A stretch of DNA of 35,474 bases, from the NCBI GenBank assembly GCA_013316435.1, contig WSMR01000005.1, positions 1 through 35,474 on the forward strand. Direction: 5' to 3'. This DNA is from Candidatus Saccharimonadota bacterium. Lineage in GTDB: Bacteria; Patescibacteriota; Saccharimonadia; Saccharimonadales; Saccharimonadaceae. Shown one piece after another: positions 15,626 to 25,319 of the stretch. The number at the start of each line of letters is the position of its first letter. Position 1 is the first letter of the stretch. The notes under the pieces are model-generated. The model was not told the origin of the DNA. It saw only the letters and a program-made list of their open reading frames with translations, and did not search any database. A program made the translations under genes and the position numbers.

Positions 15626-15634
15626 TGCTATAAT
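15626..15634 (+). promoter_or_regulatory. Extended -10 promoter of lemA-htpX
   Basis: TGCTATAAT 25 nt before the lemA ATG. GAGGAG supplies the ribosome site. No good -35. Confidence 0.7.
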
Positions 15635-15659
15635 TAATCTATAAAATGAGGAGAAAATC

Positions 15660-16229
15660 ATGTCAATTGCATGGATTGTGATTTTGATTATTGTCGTAGT
15701 CTTGATCGTGGTGGTTTGGGGAACTTATAACAGTCTCGTGAAGCTGGACGAGCGGGTGAATGAGGCTTGGTCGGATATCACAGTACAGCTGAAGCGCCGT
15801 TCGGACTTGATTCCAAATTTGGTTGAGACCGTTAGGGGCTATGCCAAACACGAAACTGAAGCTATCAAAGCCGTTTCGGACGCTCGTGCCAAGATGATGG
15901 GTGCGCGTTCGGTTGAAGACACTGCAGAAGCGGACGGTTCGTTTGTCGGCGCTTTGTCGCGCCTGATGGCGGTTACGGAGTCGTACCCAGAACTAAAAGC
16001 GGACAAGAATTTCCAGCAGTTAAGTAGCGAGCTTACCGATACCGAAGACAAAATTCAGGCGGCGCGACGTTTTTATAATGCTGGCGCGAAGGAACTCAAT
16101 ACCAAGATCAAACTTTTCCCGTCAAATTTGATTAATAATTTGGTTGGTCACTTCAAAGCGCGAGACTACTTTGAGGTTTCCGAAGACGAAAAGGCCAAGA
16201 TTGCTAATGCTCCAGAGGTAAAATTCTAA
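15660..16229 (+). CDS. lemA: LemA family membrane protein
   Basis: LemA-family protein of 189 residues with one N-terminal membrane helix (IAWIVILIIVVVLIVVVWGTYNSLV) and a long four-helix cytosolic or exported domain. Conserved blocks are NEAWSDITVQLKRRSDLIPNLVETVRGYAKHE, ESYPELKADKNFQQL and the family pattern ARRFYNAGAKELNTKI followed by a near-terminal FP. Its biochemical role is not settled. It is often next to htpX or a TPM-domain gene, as here, which suggests membrane-protein quality control. A hairpin separates it from htpX. Confidence 0.94.
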   Translation: MSIAWIVILIIVVVLIVVVWGTYNSLVKLDERVNEAWSDITVQLKRRSDLIPNLVETVRGYAKHETEAIKAVSDARAKMMGARSVEDTAEADGSFVGALSRLMAVTESYPELKADKNFQQLSSELTDTEDKIQAARRFYNAGAKELNTKIKLFPSNLINNLVGHFKARDYFEVSEDEKAKIANAPEVKF

Positions 16230-16231
16230 AT

Positions 16232-16265
16232 AGGGCGGGCGCAGCTAACCCCTGCGCTGCCTTTT
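16232..16265 (+). terminator. Hairpin between lemA and htpX (partial terminator/attenuator)
   Basis: GGCGGGCGCAG and CTGCGCTGCC can fold with 6 perfect inner pairs plus GGC/GCC outside, followed by only TTTT. The htpX start is 10 nt after it and there is no promoter in between, so it probably lowers rather than stops readthrough. Confidence 0.55.
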
Positions 16266-16274
16266 AGGTTGATT

Positions 16275-17153
16275 ATGTATAAACAAATTGCAGCAAATAA
16301 ACGAAACACCATATTCATTATGGGCTTTTTTGTGCTGATTGTCGGTGCGATTGGCTGGATAATTGCGTACTTTACGGAGGATTGGGCAGTTCTGATTTGG
16401 GTGTTTGTGATTGCGCTAGTTTATGCCATAATCCAATACTTCGCTTCGGCAAGTTTAGCCGTAGCGATGACCGGTGCCAAGCAGATTCAAAAGAAAGATA
16501 ACCCGCGTTTTTATAATACGGTCGAGAATCTCTCGATTGCAACTGGGCTGCCAATGCCAAAAGTTTATATTATTGATGATCCGGCGCCAAACGCCTTCGC
16601 TTCGGGGCGTGATCCTAAACATGCGGTCGTGGCAGCAACCACCGGCCTACTAGATATTATGGACAACAAAGAGCTGAATGCCGTAATGGCGCACGAGATG
16701 TCGCACGTCAAAAACTATGATATTCGAGTTTCTATGATTACTTTCGGTTTGGTTTGTTTGGTGGGGTATATTGCTGACCTTGGGTTTCGGATGATGTTTT
16801 ATACTAGTCGTCACGATGATGACGATAATAGTCCGATTGGCCTAATTGTAATGCTGCTAGTTTCAATTATCGCGCCAATTGCGGCGAGTCTAGCACAGCT
16901 AGCGGTTTCGCGCGAGCGTGAATATCTTGCTGATGCTTCAGCGGCGCAAATTACGCGCTATCCTGAGGGGATGATCTCAGCGCTGAAGAAGCTTGAAATT
17001 CATGGTCGCCCGATGCACCGTCAAAATCCTGCCACTGAGGCGATGTTCATCAATAGTCCGCTCAAAAAGGGTGCAATCAAGAATCTGTTTAGTACCCATC
17101 CATCTATAGAGAAGCGTATCGAAAGGCTTGAGCATGGCAAAACAAAGTTCTAA
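16275..17153 (+). CDS. htpX: HtpX-type membrane zinc metalloprotease
   Basis: M48-family integral membrane endopeptidase of 292 residues involved in membrane-protein quality control. Two N-terminal transmembrane helices (about 12-55) are followed by PKVYIIDDPAPNAFASGRDP and the zinc motif MAHEMSHVKNYDIR (HExxH). Two more helices around 160-205 and SREREYLADASAAQIT, whose Glu is the third zinc ligand, follow. The C-terminal LFSTHPSIEKRIERL is the family end. I start at the ATG at 16275; a TTG two codons earlier is less likely. It is downstream of lemA, and its last 20 nt overlap the next gene. Confidence 0.95.
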   Translation: MYKQIAANKRNTIFIMGFFVLIVGAIGWIIAYFTEDWAVLIWVFVIALVYAIIQYFASASLAVAMTGAKQIQKKDNPRFYNTVENLSIATGLPMPKVYIIDDPAPNAFASGRDPKHAVVAATTGLLDIMDNKELNAVMAHEMSHVKNYDIRVSMITFGLVCLVGYIADLGFRMMFYTSRHDDDDNSPIGLIVMLLVSIIAPIAASLAQLAVSREREYLADASAAQITRYPEGMISALKKLEIHGRPMHRQNPATEAMFINSPLKKGAIKNLFSTHPSIEKRIERLEHGKTKF

Positions 17154-18285
17154 GGTTAATGGTCCTCGTTCGGAAAAGGTGCTAAGAAAGCCAAAGTTCC
17201 CTTCAAAAAAGGTGAGCAAAAACGCCAAAACTCCTACCAAAAATGTGTCAAAAAAGGGCTTTTTCGGCAAAATTGGGCAATTTTTGAGGAAAATTAAGCA
17301 AAAAGTATCAGAAAAGCGTGGAGAACACCTCCACCCGCACAAGAGCTTCCGACGTTCTTACCGCGAAGATTATTTGCGCACTACCAAAACCGCCGGTATT
17401 ATGGAACAAATCATGGCGACGTTTCGCATGATTTTTAAACACTACAAAACCTTTTTGCCACTAATTTTACTGATGGTTGTGGGCTATATTTTGCTAGTAG
17501 GACTCATGAGCGAGGAATTTTACCAGGAATATCATGATTCAATCAACGAGGCTAACGAAGCTGAGGGTGTAGCCAAAATTGGCACGTTTGCCAAAGCGGC
17601 CCTACTGCTATCTTCTACCGTAACGACCGGTGGGCTTGATTCCGGTATGGACGAAGTCAGCCGAAGTTTTATGATGATTTTATTCTTGGTGATGTGGCTA
17701 GTGACGATTTATCTTGTGCGCCATTTTATGGCCGGCCATCAGCCAAAATTGCGCGACGGACTCTATAATGCACTTGCGCCACTAATTTCGACGTTGGCGG
17801 TACTGATAATTATCTTTATTCAGGCAATTCCATTGATGCTAGTTTTGATTACTTATTCGGCGGCGGTAGCGACTGGCTTTCTTGCAACACCGTTTTATGC
17901 CTTAATTTACTTCATTTTTGCGATGCTAATGCTATTAATCTCGGTTTATTGTTTCTCGAGTTCGCTGATTGCACTAGCTGCGGTGACAGCGCCTGGAGTT
18001 TATCCGCTCGTAGCGCTCGGTTCAGCGTCCGATTTAATGATGGGGCGGCGTATACATTTTATTGTGCGGCTAGTCGCTCTGCTAATAGTCGTGGTTCTAA
18101 TATACATTATTGTAATGATGCCGGTGATTTTGCTTGACTTGTGGCTCAAAAGCAGTTTTGATTGGCTATCCAGTGTACCGATTGTGCCGTTTATGCTGCT
18201 GGCTTGTACTTGCTTTATCTTTGTTTACTCGGCAACTTATATTTATCAGTATTACCGTGCGCTGCTAGATTACCAAGAGAAGTAA
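17134..18285 (+). CDS. Hypothetical polytopic membrane protein with basic N-terminal tail
   Basis: 383 residues, not recognised. The first about 90 are Lys/Ser-rich and disordered (FPSKKVSKNAKTPTKNVSKK, then KIGQFLRKIKQKVSEKRGEH). About six hydrophobic helices follow, including FLPLILLMVVGYILLVGLM, SFMMILFLVMWLVTIYLV, APLISTLAVLIIIFIQAIPL, ALIYFIFAMLMLLISVYCF, LVALLIVVVLIYIIVMMPVI and VPFMLLACTCFIFVYSATYI. The arrangement resembles DUF975/glycerophosphodiester-phosphodiesterase-type membrane domains, but I see no diagnostic motif. The ATG at 17134 lies inside the end of htpX behind GAAAGG, so it is coupled to the lemA-htpX unit and may share its role in the envelope. Confidence 0.78.
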   Translation: MAKQSSKVNGPRSEKVLRKPKFPSKKVSKNAKTPTKNVSKKGFFGKIGQFLRKIKQKVSEKRGEHLHPHKSFRRSYREDYLRTTKTAGIMEQIMATFRMIFKHYKTFLPLILLMVVGYILLVGLMSEEFYQEYHDSINEANEAEGVAKIGTFAKAALLLSSTVTTGGLDSGMDEVSRSFMMILFLVMWLVTIYLVRHFMAGHQPKLRDGLYNALAPLISTLAVLIIIFIQAIPLMLVLITYSAAVATGFLATPFYALIYFIFAMLMLLISVYCFSSSLIALAAVTAPGVYPLVALGSASDLMMGRRIHFIVRLVALLIVVVLIYIIVMMPVILLDLWLKSSFDWLSSVPIVPFMLLACTCFIFVYSATYIYQYYRALLDYQEK

Positions 18286-20328
<2,043 letters not shown>

Positions 20329-20353
20329 GTTGCGTAGGACTCCGGGATGAATG

Positions 20354-20522
20354 TTGGCACTACGACAGCCCATAGCCCTAGCTCTGTATCCTTTCTCAGA
20401 TTTGGGCTGTAGTAAAAATACAACAGCCAACTTAGTCCATAAGCTAAACACGTTCTGTTGTAATTTTTACTACGAACAAGTCCAGGATACAGAATTAGGG
20501 TTATGGGTCACATTAGTGTCAA
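20354..20522 (+). repeat. MITE-like long imperfect inverted repeat
   Basis: Arm 1 (20354-20426) and arm 2 (20455-20522, reversed) match over about 65-70 bases: TTGRCACTA at the tips, then CCCATARCCCTA, TCTGTATCCT and GTAGTAAAAA, ending ACAACAG beside a 28-nt centre. No coding capacity and no flanking duplication are obvious. It lies in the 360-bp gap between ligA and the leader-preceded gene. It could be a non-autonomous transposon relic or a large structured RNA or terminator. Most arm differences would keep pairing only partly, favouring a mobile-element origin. Confidence 0.65.
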
Positions 20523-20560
20523 GCCTTATACGAAAAATACCGAAATTAGCATATAAACTA

Positions 20561-20589
20561 TTGACTTTTTGAGCAATGTGTGCTATAAT
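20561..20589 (+). promoter_or_regulatory. TTGACT-17-TATAAT promoter
   Basis: TTGACT (20561-20566), a 17-nt spacer ending TGTGC and TATAAT (20584-20589). The core is almost identical to the minus-strand promoter at 27308-27336 (shared GC.ATGTGTGC before TATAATG). Confidence 0.88.
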
Positions 20590-20596
20590 GAAGAGA

Positions 20597-20689
20597 TATC
20601 ATATGGGCGGGCATTGAAGTACTTTAATATACTTACGTATATATTTGTATACTTTTGATGCCTAGCATAAAGAAAAAGGGGGAATTCTC
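20597..20689 (+). promoter_or_regulatory. Conserved 5' leader, copy L3
   Basis: Plus-strand leader of the 20690 gene. TGGGCGGGCAT, ACTTTAAT, CTTTTGATGCCTAGC and ATAAAGAAAAAGGGGG align with leader L1 at 4535-4615. The frame corresponding to the L1 short ORF reads WAGIEVL and ends CTT TAA (20601-20627), but its first codon is ATA instead of ATG. Between the two conserved halves is an AU-rich hairpin (AATATA...TATATATT) longer than in L1, consistent with a variable stem between fixed blocks. Confidence 0.5.
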
Positions 20690-21466
20690 ATGAAAAGAGA
20701 ACAGAATTTGAAGGAAAAAGCAAGGAAAATGGCGAGGCTCGGCCGAATTTTTATTTTCGGAGGGCTGATTTGCGCGATCGTAAGCTTAATGTATTGGCGG
20801 GCGGATCGCGAAGAACGGCGATTAGCCGAGCAGCAGGAAAACGCTACTAAGCTTGACAAAAGCGTAGACCACGTAATTGACCCTGCTCCACCAACTCCGG
20901 CTCCGGCTATTGTTGACTCTTGGTACAAAGGCGGACAGATGGTTCCGAGTAAGGAGTTGGGTGAAGACTCCGACTGGCAGATTGCAGTCTATGGTGATGT
21001 GTCAGAGCAGGGACTGGAAGACAGTACGGTCGAGAGTCGTAATTTGAATGATTCTGAACTTGCTAATTCATTGTCAGCGCTTTTTATGACCGAGGATGAT
21101 GACGGGCAACGCAGGAGTTTTGATGATTATATTGAAGAGCCTGTAATCATTGAGCCAGGTAAATATCAGATTGAGTTTGACTGCACCCGATACAATTTGT
21201 CATTACCCGTGGATCAGAAGACGATGAAGTATTTCATTGTTCCGACCAGGTTGAGGGGGGATAGTGAAAGGGCGATTACATTTGCATTGTATGACGACGA
21301 AAATCGGCAGTTTCATCAGATCTGTGTGCCGTTTAGGAGTGAAAAATTTGTTGTGATTAAATATGCTCTTGACGATGTTTTTGTAGAAGAAACGTGGGGG
21401 CAGGTTTATCGCTTGTGTTTTGAAGTGACGGAGACTAGTCCTTGGCCAGATTCAAATCCTCAGTGA
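20690..21466 (+). CDS. Hypothetical exported/membrane-anchored protein
   Basis: 258 residues, family not recognised. A basic N-terminus (MKREQNLKEKARKMARLGR) precedes one hydrophobic helix (IFIFGGLICAIVSLMYW), so the rest is probably outside the membrane. A charged segment and a Pro/Ala linker (DPAPPTPAPAIVDSWYKGG) lead to an acidic domain with beta-strand character. Two Cys (EFDCTRYN, HQICVPF) may pair. GGGGG lies 7 nt before the ATG. The gene is driven by a full -35/-10 promoter and a conserved leader. After the stop the +1 frame continues as a Pro-rich stretch (PDPPMLPGIPSAVDEPP), hinting at a recent frameshift that removed a tail. Confidence 0.74.
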   Translation: MKREQNLKEKARKMARLGRIFIFGGLICAIVSLMYWRADREERRLAEQQENATKLDKSVDHVIDPAPPTPAPAIVDSWYKGGQMVPSKELGEDSDWQIAVYGDVSEQGLEDSTVESRNLNDSELANSLSALFMTEDDDGQRRSFDDYIEEPVIIEPGKYQIEFDCTRYNLSLPVDQKTMKYFIVPTRLRGDSERAITFALYDDENRQFHQICVPFRSEKFVVIKYALDDVFVEETWGQVYRLCFEVTETSPWPDSNPQ

Positions 21467-21588
21467 GCTTTATCCTGATCCGCCAATGCTGCCGGGTATC
21501 CCATCCGCAGTAGACGAGCCACCTGCAGCCGAAAGGTAGATTTCGGAATCCTTCAACAGATGAGCTTGGTTTTCAGAAGTATGCGACT

Positions 21589-21619
21589 ATAGTCCGGCGT
21601 CAAAGCCGGGCTATTTTTA
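21589..21619 (+). terminator. Rho-independent terminator, overlaps the trmH 3' end
   Basis: ATAGTCCGGC, loop GTCAAA, GCCGGGCTAT, then TTTTT: a 10-bp stem with one T-G pair. It ends the leader-preceded gene at 20690. The 3' end and stop codon of minus-strand trmH lie inside the stem-loop. The 120 bp before it hold no gene. Confidence 0.9.
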
Positions 21620-22157
21620 TTAGTTCCCAAAGCGCGATTGCAGTTGCCACGGAGACATTAAAAGATTCTTTTTGCCCATACATTGGAATTTCTAGAAAAT
21701 AATCACAATGATTACGAATTTCCGCCTGAATTCCTGCCACTTCTTCACCAAGAATCAGGACAATTTTGGAGGCCAAGCTATCTAGCTTTTCTGATTTTAT
21801 CAGCAGGCTTTGCCAATCTAGCTTAGGGGCCCCGAGGACAATTTTGCGGTTTTCCTCCGTAGGGTCAAGGTTATTTTCTAAACCGAGAATGAGGCTGCCC
21901 TGAGACCGCTCTAGTTCTAGCCATTTTAGTAGATTGTCAATAACGATTTGCGAGACTAAATTTTCTGCGCCAATTGCCGATTTGCTGATTTGGTGATTTA
22001 GTTTTTCGCGTAGGTGAGGTAGTAGCTTTTGATCGTCGTAACGTGGAGTATAACCGGAATAGACTACTTCGTCAACCCCTAGTCCTTCGGCGGTGCGCAA
22101 AATCGCTCCAACATTGTAAGTCGAGCGAATATTATGTAGAACTAGCGTGATTTGCAT
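21600..22157 (-). CDS. TrmH/SpoU-family RNA 2'-O-methyltransferase
   Basis: A SPOUT (trefoil-knot) methyltransferase of 185 residues that uses S-adenosylmethionine to methylate a ribose in tRNA or rRNA. Motif 1 is VLHNIRSTYNVGAILRTAEG (N..N.GA..R). Motif 2 is KIVLILGEEVAGI, and motif 3 is IPMYGQKESFNVSVATAIALWEL, all intact. The protein is a bare catalytic domain without an extra RNA-binding domain. It is close to TrmL/TrmH in length, but the substrate is not decidable. The ATG at 22157 lies 6 nt after TACAAT, so it is probably leaderless. It is divergent from leuS across 62 bp. Confidence 0.92.
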   Translation of the reverse strand: MQITLVLHNIRSTYNVGAILRTAEGLGVDEVVYSGYTPRYDDQKLLPHLREKLNHQISKSAIGAENLVSQIVIDNLLKWLELERSQGSLILGLENNLDPTEENRKIVLGAPKLDWQSLLIKSEKLDSLASKIVLILGEEVAGIQAEIRNHCDYFLEIPMYGQKESFNVSVATAIALWELIKIARL

Positions 22158-22163
22158 AAAAAT

Positions 22164-22172
22164 ATTGTAACA
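22164..22172 (-). promoter_or_regulatory. Extended -10 promoter of the TrmH-family gene (leaderless)
   Basis: Minus-strand TGTTACAAT followed by six T/A bases and ATG. Divergent from the leuS promoter. Confidence 0.65.
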
Positions 22173-22203
22173 TAGAAACTCAATTGGGGGAGTTTTTAAA
22201 ATA

Positions 22204-22212
22204 TGCTATAAT
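22204..22212 (+). promoter_or_regulatory. Extended -10 promoter of leuS (leaderless)
   Basis: TGCTATAAT, then 7 nt, then the leuS ATG at 22220. There is no Shine-Dalgarno sequence. Confidence 0.7.
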
Positions 22213-22219
22213 ATAGAGT

Positions 22220-25200
22220 ATGGATAGATATGACCCGCTGAAAATTGAACAAAAATGGCAAAAAATTTGGGATGAGACCGAAGCTTTTAAAGCTGGCTCG
22301 GTTGATAAGAATAAACCAAAAATGTACCTTGCGGAGATGTTCCCATATCCTTCGGGGGCAGGTTTGCATGTTGGACACGTACGCAATTTTACGATTGTTG
22401 ATGTGCTGGCACGCTTTTATCGTCAGCAGGAGATGAATGTATTACGCCCGTTTGGCTACGATACGTTTGGCTTGCCGGCCGAGAATTATGCGATCAAAAC
22501 TGGCATTTCGCCGCAAGAAGCGACCGAGACGAATATCAATAATTTCCGTAATCAGGCCAAGAAGCTTGGCTACGCGATCGATTGGAGCCGCGAAATCAAT
22601 ACTAGCGATCCGGAATATTATAAGTGGACGCAGTGGTGCTTTTTGCAACTTTATAAGGCGGGCTTAGCCTATCAGAAGGAATCGTATCAGTGGTGGTGCC
22701 CGGTTGATAAGACCGTGCTAGCAAATGAGCAGGTTGAGAATGGCAAGTGTTGGCGTTGTGGTCATGAAGTTGAAAAGAAGAAAATGAAGCAGTGGTTCTT
22801 CAAGATTACGGATTATGCTGATGAGTTGCTGGATGGAATCGATGCTTTGGAATGGCCGGAAAAAATCAAAACTATGCAGAAAAACTGGATTGGCCGATCT
22901 GAAGGGGCGGAGATTGACTTCGAGTTCGCAAACTTGCCGCACTTTGTCGATAGTGTGCATCCGCCGATTGAAGGAAAAAAGAACACGAAGCGCAAGGTCG
23001 TGCAAGTATATGTTTATAATCCTCAGACAAAGAAGTACCTAGCTGTCGAGTATAAAACCCAACCTTGGATTTCGATGGTGCAAGGCGGGATCGAAGAGGA
23101 TGAAGATCCGGAAACTGCCGCCCGTCGCGAAGTTTTGGAAGAGACTGGCTATAAGAATCTTAGACTTAAGAGCGTGCTTGGGCGGTACCGTTCGGAGTTT
23201 TATGCTGCCCATAAGGACGTCAATCGTGATGTTGTCTGCACTCAATTCCTCTTTGAGCTAGAAAATGAAGAGCGCGATGAAATGTCAGCAGAAGAAAAAG
23301 CTATTCAAGAACCGGTATGGCTGACCAAAGAAGAAATCTTTACCGAGCCGCGCCTCCAAGCTGTCAAGGAAGTTGAGTTAGCATTTGCTCGTATCGATTG
23401 GTTGAAGCACGACGAGATTGAGGTGTCCCTAAATACCTTAAACTCTATTCGCGTCTTCACCACCCGTCCTGATACAATTTTCGGCGTCACTTTCCTCGTG
23501 CTTGCGCCTGAGCATCCACTAATCAAATTCCTTGTGAATGATGATACACGCGAGAAAGTTGAGCAATATTGTAAAATCGCGCTTAAAAAATCCGAAATTG
23601 AACGCCAAGAAAATAAAGAAAAAACCGGCGTTTTCACCGGCAGCTACGCCATCAATCCAGCTACCGGCGAGAAGATTTCAATTTGGGTGGCGGACTATGT
23701 TCTCATGGGTTATGGCACTGGTGCGATTATGGCGGTGCCGGCACATGACGAGCGTGATTTTGAGTTTGCAGAGAAGTTCGATTTGCCAGTAAAAGAAGTC
23801 ATCGAAAAACCGGAAAATAGTGATGATGACAGCCGCTGCTATCATGGTGAGGGTGAACTGGTGAACTCTAAACAATTTGACGGTACGCGTAGTGAAGATG
23901 CTCGCGAGCAGATTGTAGCTTGGCTAGAAGGTCAGGGTGTCGGGCATCAAAAAGTCACCTATCGTATGCGTGATTGGCTAATCTCGCGTCAGCGTTATTG
24001 GGGCTGTCCAATTCCGATTGCTTATGACAAAGACGGTAATGCGCACCCGATTCCTGAAGACCAGCTTCCGGTCATGCATCCCGAGGTCAAGGATTATCAG
24101 CCGGATGATTCGGGTCGTTCGCCACTTGCCAAGGCTGAGGATTGGCTGAAAGTGACTTTGAAAGACGAAAACGGTAACGATATTGAATGTACGCGTGAGA
24201 CCGATACACTTGACGGTTATGCTTGCTCAAGTTGGTATTTGTGGCGTTATGTTAGCCCGCACGATACCGAGGCGGCCTGGGATCCGGAAGCGATTAAATA
24301 TTGGGCGCCAACGGATATTTATTGTGGTGGCGATCATGCAGTAGCACATTTGCTCTATGTACGTTTTTGGTGTAAGTTTTTTGCTGATCAGGGATATCTG
24401 TCATTTCGCGAGCCGGTGAAAAAGCTACTTTATAATGGCTATATCAATGCCCCGGATGGCAAAAAGATGAGTAAGAGTAAGGGGAACGTAATTGACCCTT
24501 TGGAGGTAATTGATAGTGGCTATGGCGCCGATACGCTGAGAACTTACGAGATGTTTATTGGTCCATACGATCAAGATGCGGCTTGGGATACCAAGGCAAT
24601 TGGTGGCGTTTATCGCTTCTTGAACCGTTGTTGGACGCTGTGTTTTGCGCATGACATAGATAGTGGTGAGCGGCGTTCTTCGGAGGAACTTTTTGCGACC
24701 AACGGGGAGCAACCAAAGCGCAGCTCCACCCATAACGATGGGTTGGAGCAAGCGGGTTCCGAGAAGAAAGATGGTCGCCACCACCTCATGCTGCGCCATA
24801 AAACCATCAAAAAAGTCACTACCGACTTGCATCGTCAAAGCTTCAATACCGCCGTGGCGGCACTGATGGAATATGTCAATGAGTTATACAAAACGCCGAT
24901 AGTCGACGTTGAGGACATTGTGGCGCTAGCAAAACTCTTGAAACCATTTGCTCCACATCTTGCCTCGGAAATGCTTGAGCACTTGGGTGCGGGCGATGTT
25001 TGGCCGACTTGGGACGAAAAATATCTAGTCAGTGACGAGATTGAGATCGTAGTACAGGTAAATGGTAAACTTCGGGCGAGGCTAAGCGTCGCAGCGGATA
25101 AAGCCGGAGATGCCGACGAGCTACAAAAACTAGCCCTAGAAGACGGTAACGTTCAAAAATTTGTCTCAGATCGGGAAATTCGCAAGGTAATTATCCCGAA

Positions 25201-25231
25201 AGGCGCGAAATTGATCAATATCGTCGTGTAA
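22220..25231 (+). CDS. leuS: Leucine--tRNA ligase with an internal Nudix domain
   Basis: Class I synthetase of 1003 residues, longer than the usual 800-880. The HIGH motif is HVGH in PYPSGAGLHVGHVRN (about 50-53). KMSKS is intact in GKKMSKSKGNVIDP (about 750). The editing domain starts with IRVFTTRPDTIFGVTF and contains GTGAIMAVPAHDERDFEFA. Between IGRSEGAEIDFEF and the TTRPDT strand, where normal LeuRS has a few residues, about 150 residues are inserted (250-405). They read VVQVYVYN, then a perfect Nudix box at about 288-310: G-x5-E-x7-REVLEETGY. A second, 45-residue polar insert lies after WTLCFAHDID. The zinc-ribbon-like CPVD...CWRCGHE is present. Confidence 0.97.
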   Translation: MDRYDPLKIEQKWQKIWDETEAFKAGSVDKNKPKMYLAEMFPYPSGAGLHVGHVRNFTIVDVLARFYRQQEMNVLRPFGYDTFGLPAENYAIKTGISPQEATETNINNFRNQAKKLGYAIDWSREINTSDPEYYKWTQWCFLQLYKAGLAYQKESYQWWCPVDKTVLANEQVENGKCWRCGHEVEKKKMKQWFFKITDYADELLDGIDALEWPEKIKTMQKNWIGRSEGAEIDFEFANLPHFVDSVHPPIEGKKNTKRKVVQVYVYNPQTKKYLAVEYKTQPWISMVQGGIEEDEDPETAARREVLEETGYKNLRLKSVLGRYRSEFYAAHKDVNRDVVCTQFLFELENEERDEMSAEEKAIQEPVWLTKEEIFTEPRLQAVKEVELAFARIDWLKHDEIEVSLNTLNSIRVFTTRPDTIFGVTFLVLAPEHPLIKFLVNDDTREKVEQYCKIALKKSEIERQENKEKTGVFTGSYAINPATGEKISIWVADYVLMGYGTGAIMAVPAHDERDFEFAEKFDLPVKEVIEKPENSDDDSRCYHGEGELVNSKQFDGTRSEDAREQIVAWLEGQGVGHQKVTYRMRDWLISRQRYWGCPIPIAYDKDGNAHPIPEDQLPVMHPEVKDYQPDDSGRSPLAKAEDWLKVTLKDENGNDIECTRETDTLDGYACSSWYLWRYVSPHDTEAAWDPEAIKYWAPTDIYCGGDHAVAHLLYVRFWCKFFADQGYLSFREPVKKLLYNGYINAPDGKKMSKSKGNVIDPLEVIDSGYGADTLRTYEMFIGPYDQDAAWDTKAIGGVYRFLNRCWTLCFAHDIDSGERRSSEELFATNGEQPKRSSTHNDGLEQAGSEKKDGRHHLMLRHKTIKKVTTDLHRQSFNTAVAALMEYVNELYKTPIVDVEDIVALAKLLKPFAPHLASEMLEHLGAGDVWPTWDEKYLVSDEIEIVVQVNGKLRARLSVAADKAGDADELQKLALEDGNVQKFVSDREIRKVIIPKGAKLINIVV

Positions 25232-25264
25232 AGCCGAAGAATATGATAAAGACTATATCTTTCT

Positions 25265-25293
25265 ATTATATCACAGGACGCGCAAAAAGTCAA
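25265..25293 (-). promoter_or_regulatory. Orphan strong promoter pointing antisense into leuS
   Basis: Minus-strand TTGACT (25293-25288), 17-nt spacer ending CTGTGA and TATAAT (25270-25265), as good as any promoter here. No gene follows: the transcript would enter the 3' end of leuS in antisense. The downstream bases do not carry the shared leader. Confidence 0.65.
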
Positions 25294-25319
25294 GCGTAAT
25301 CAATAAAATTGGAGGTAAA

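Noticed and set aside
20351-20572. 73-codon open frame on the plus strand
   Set aside because: It lies wholly over the inverted repeat and the next promoter, has no ribosome site and no protein-like composition.
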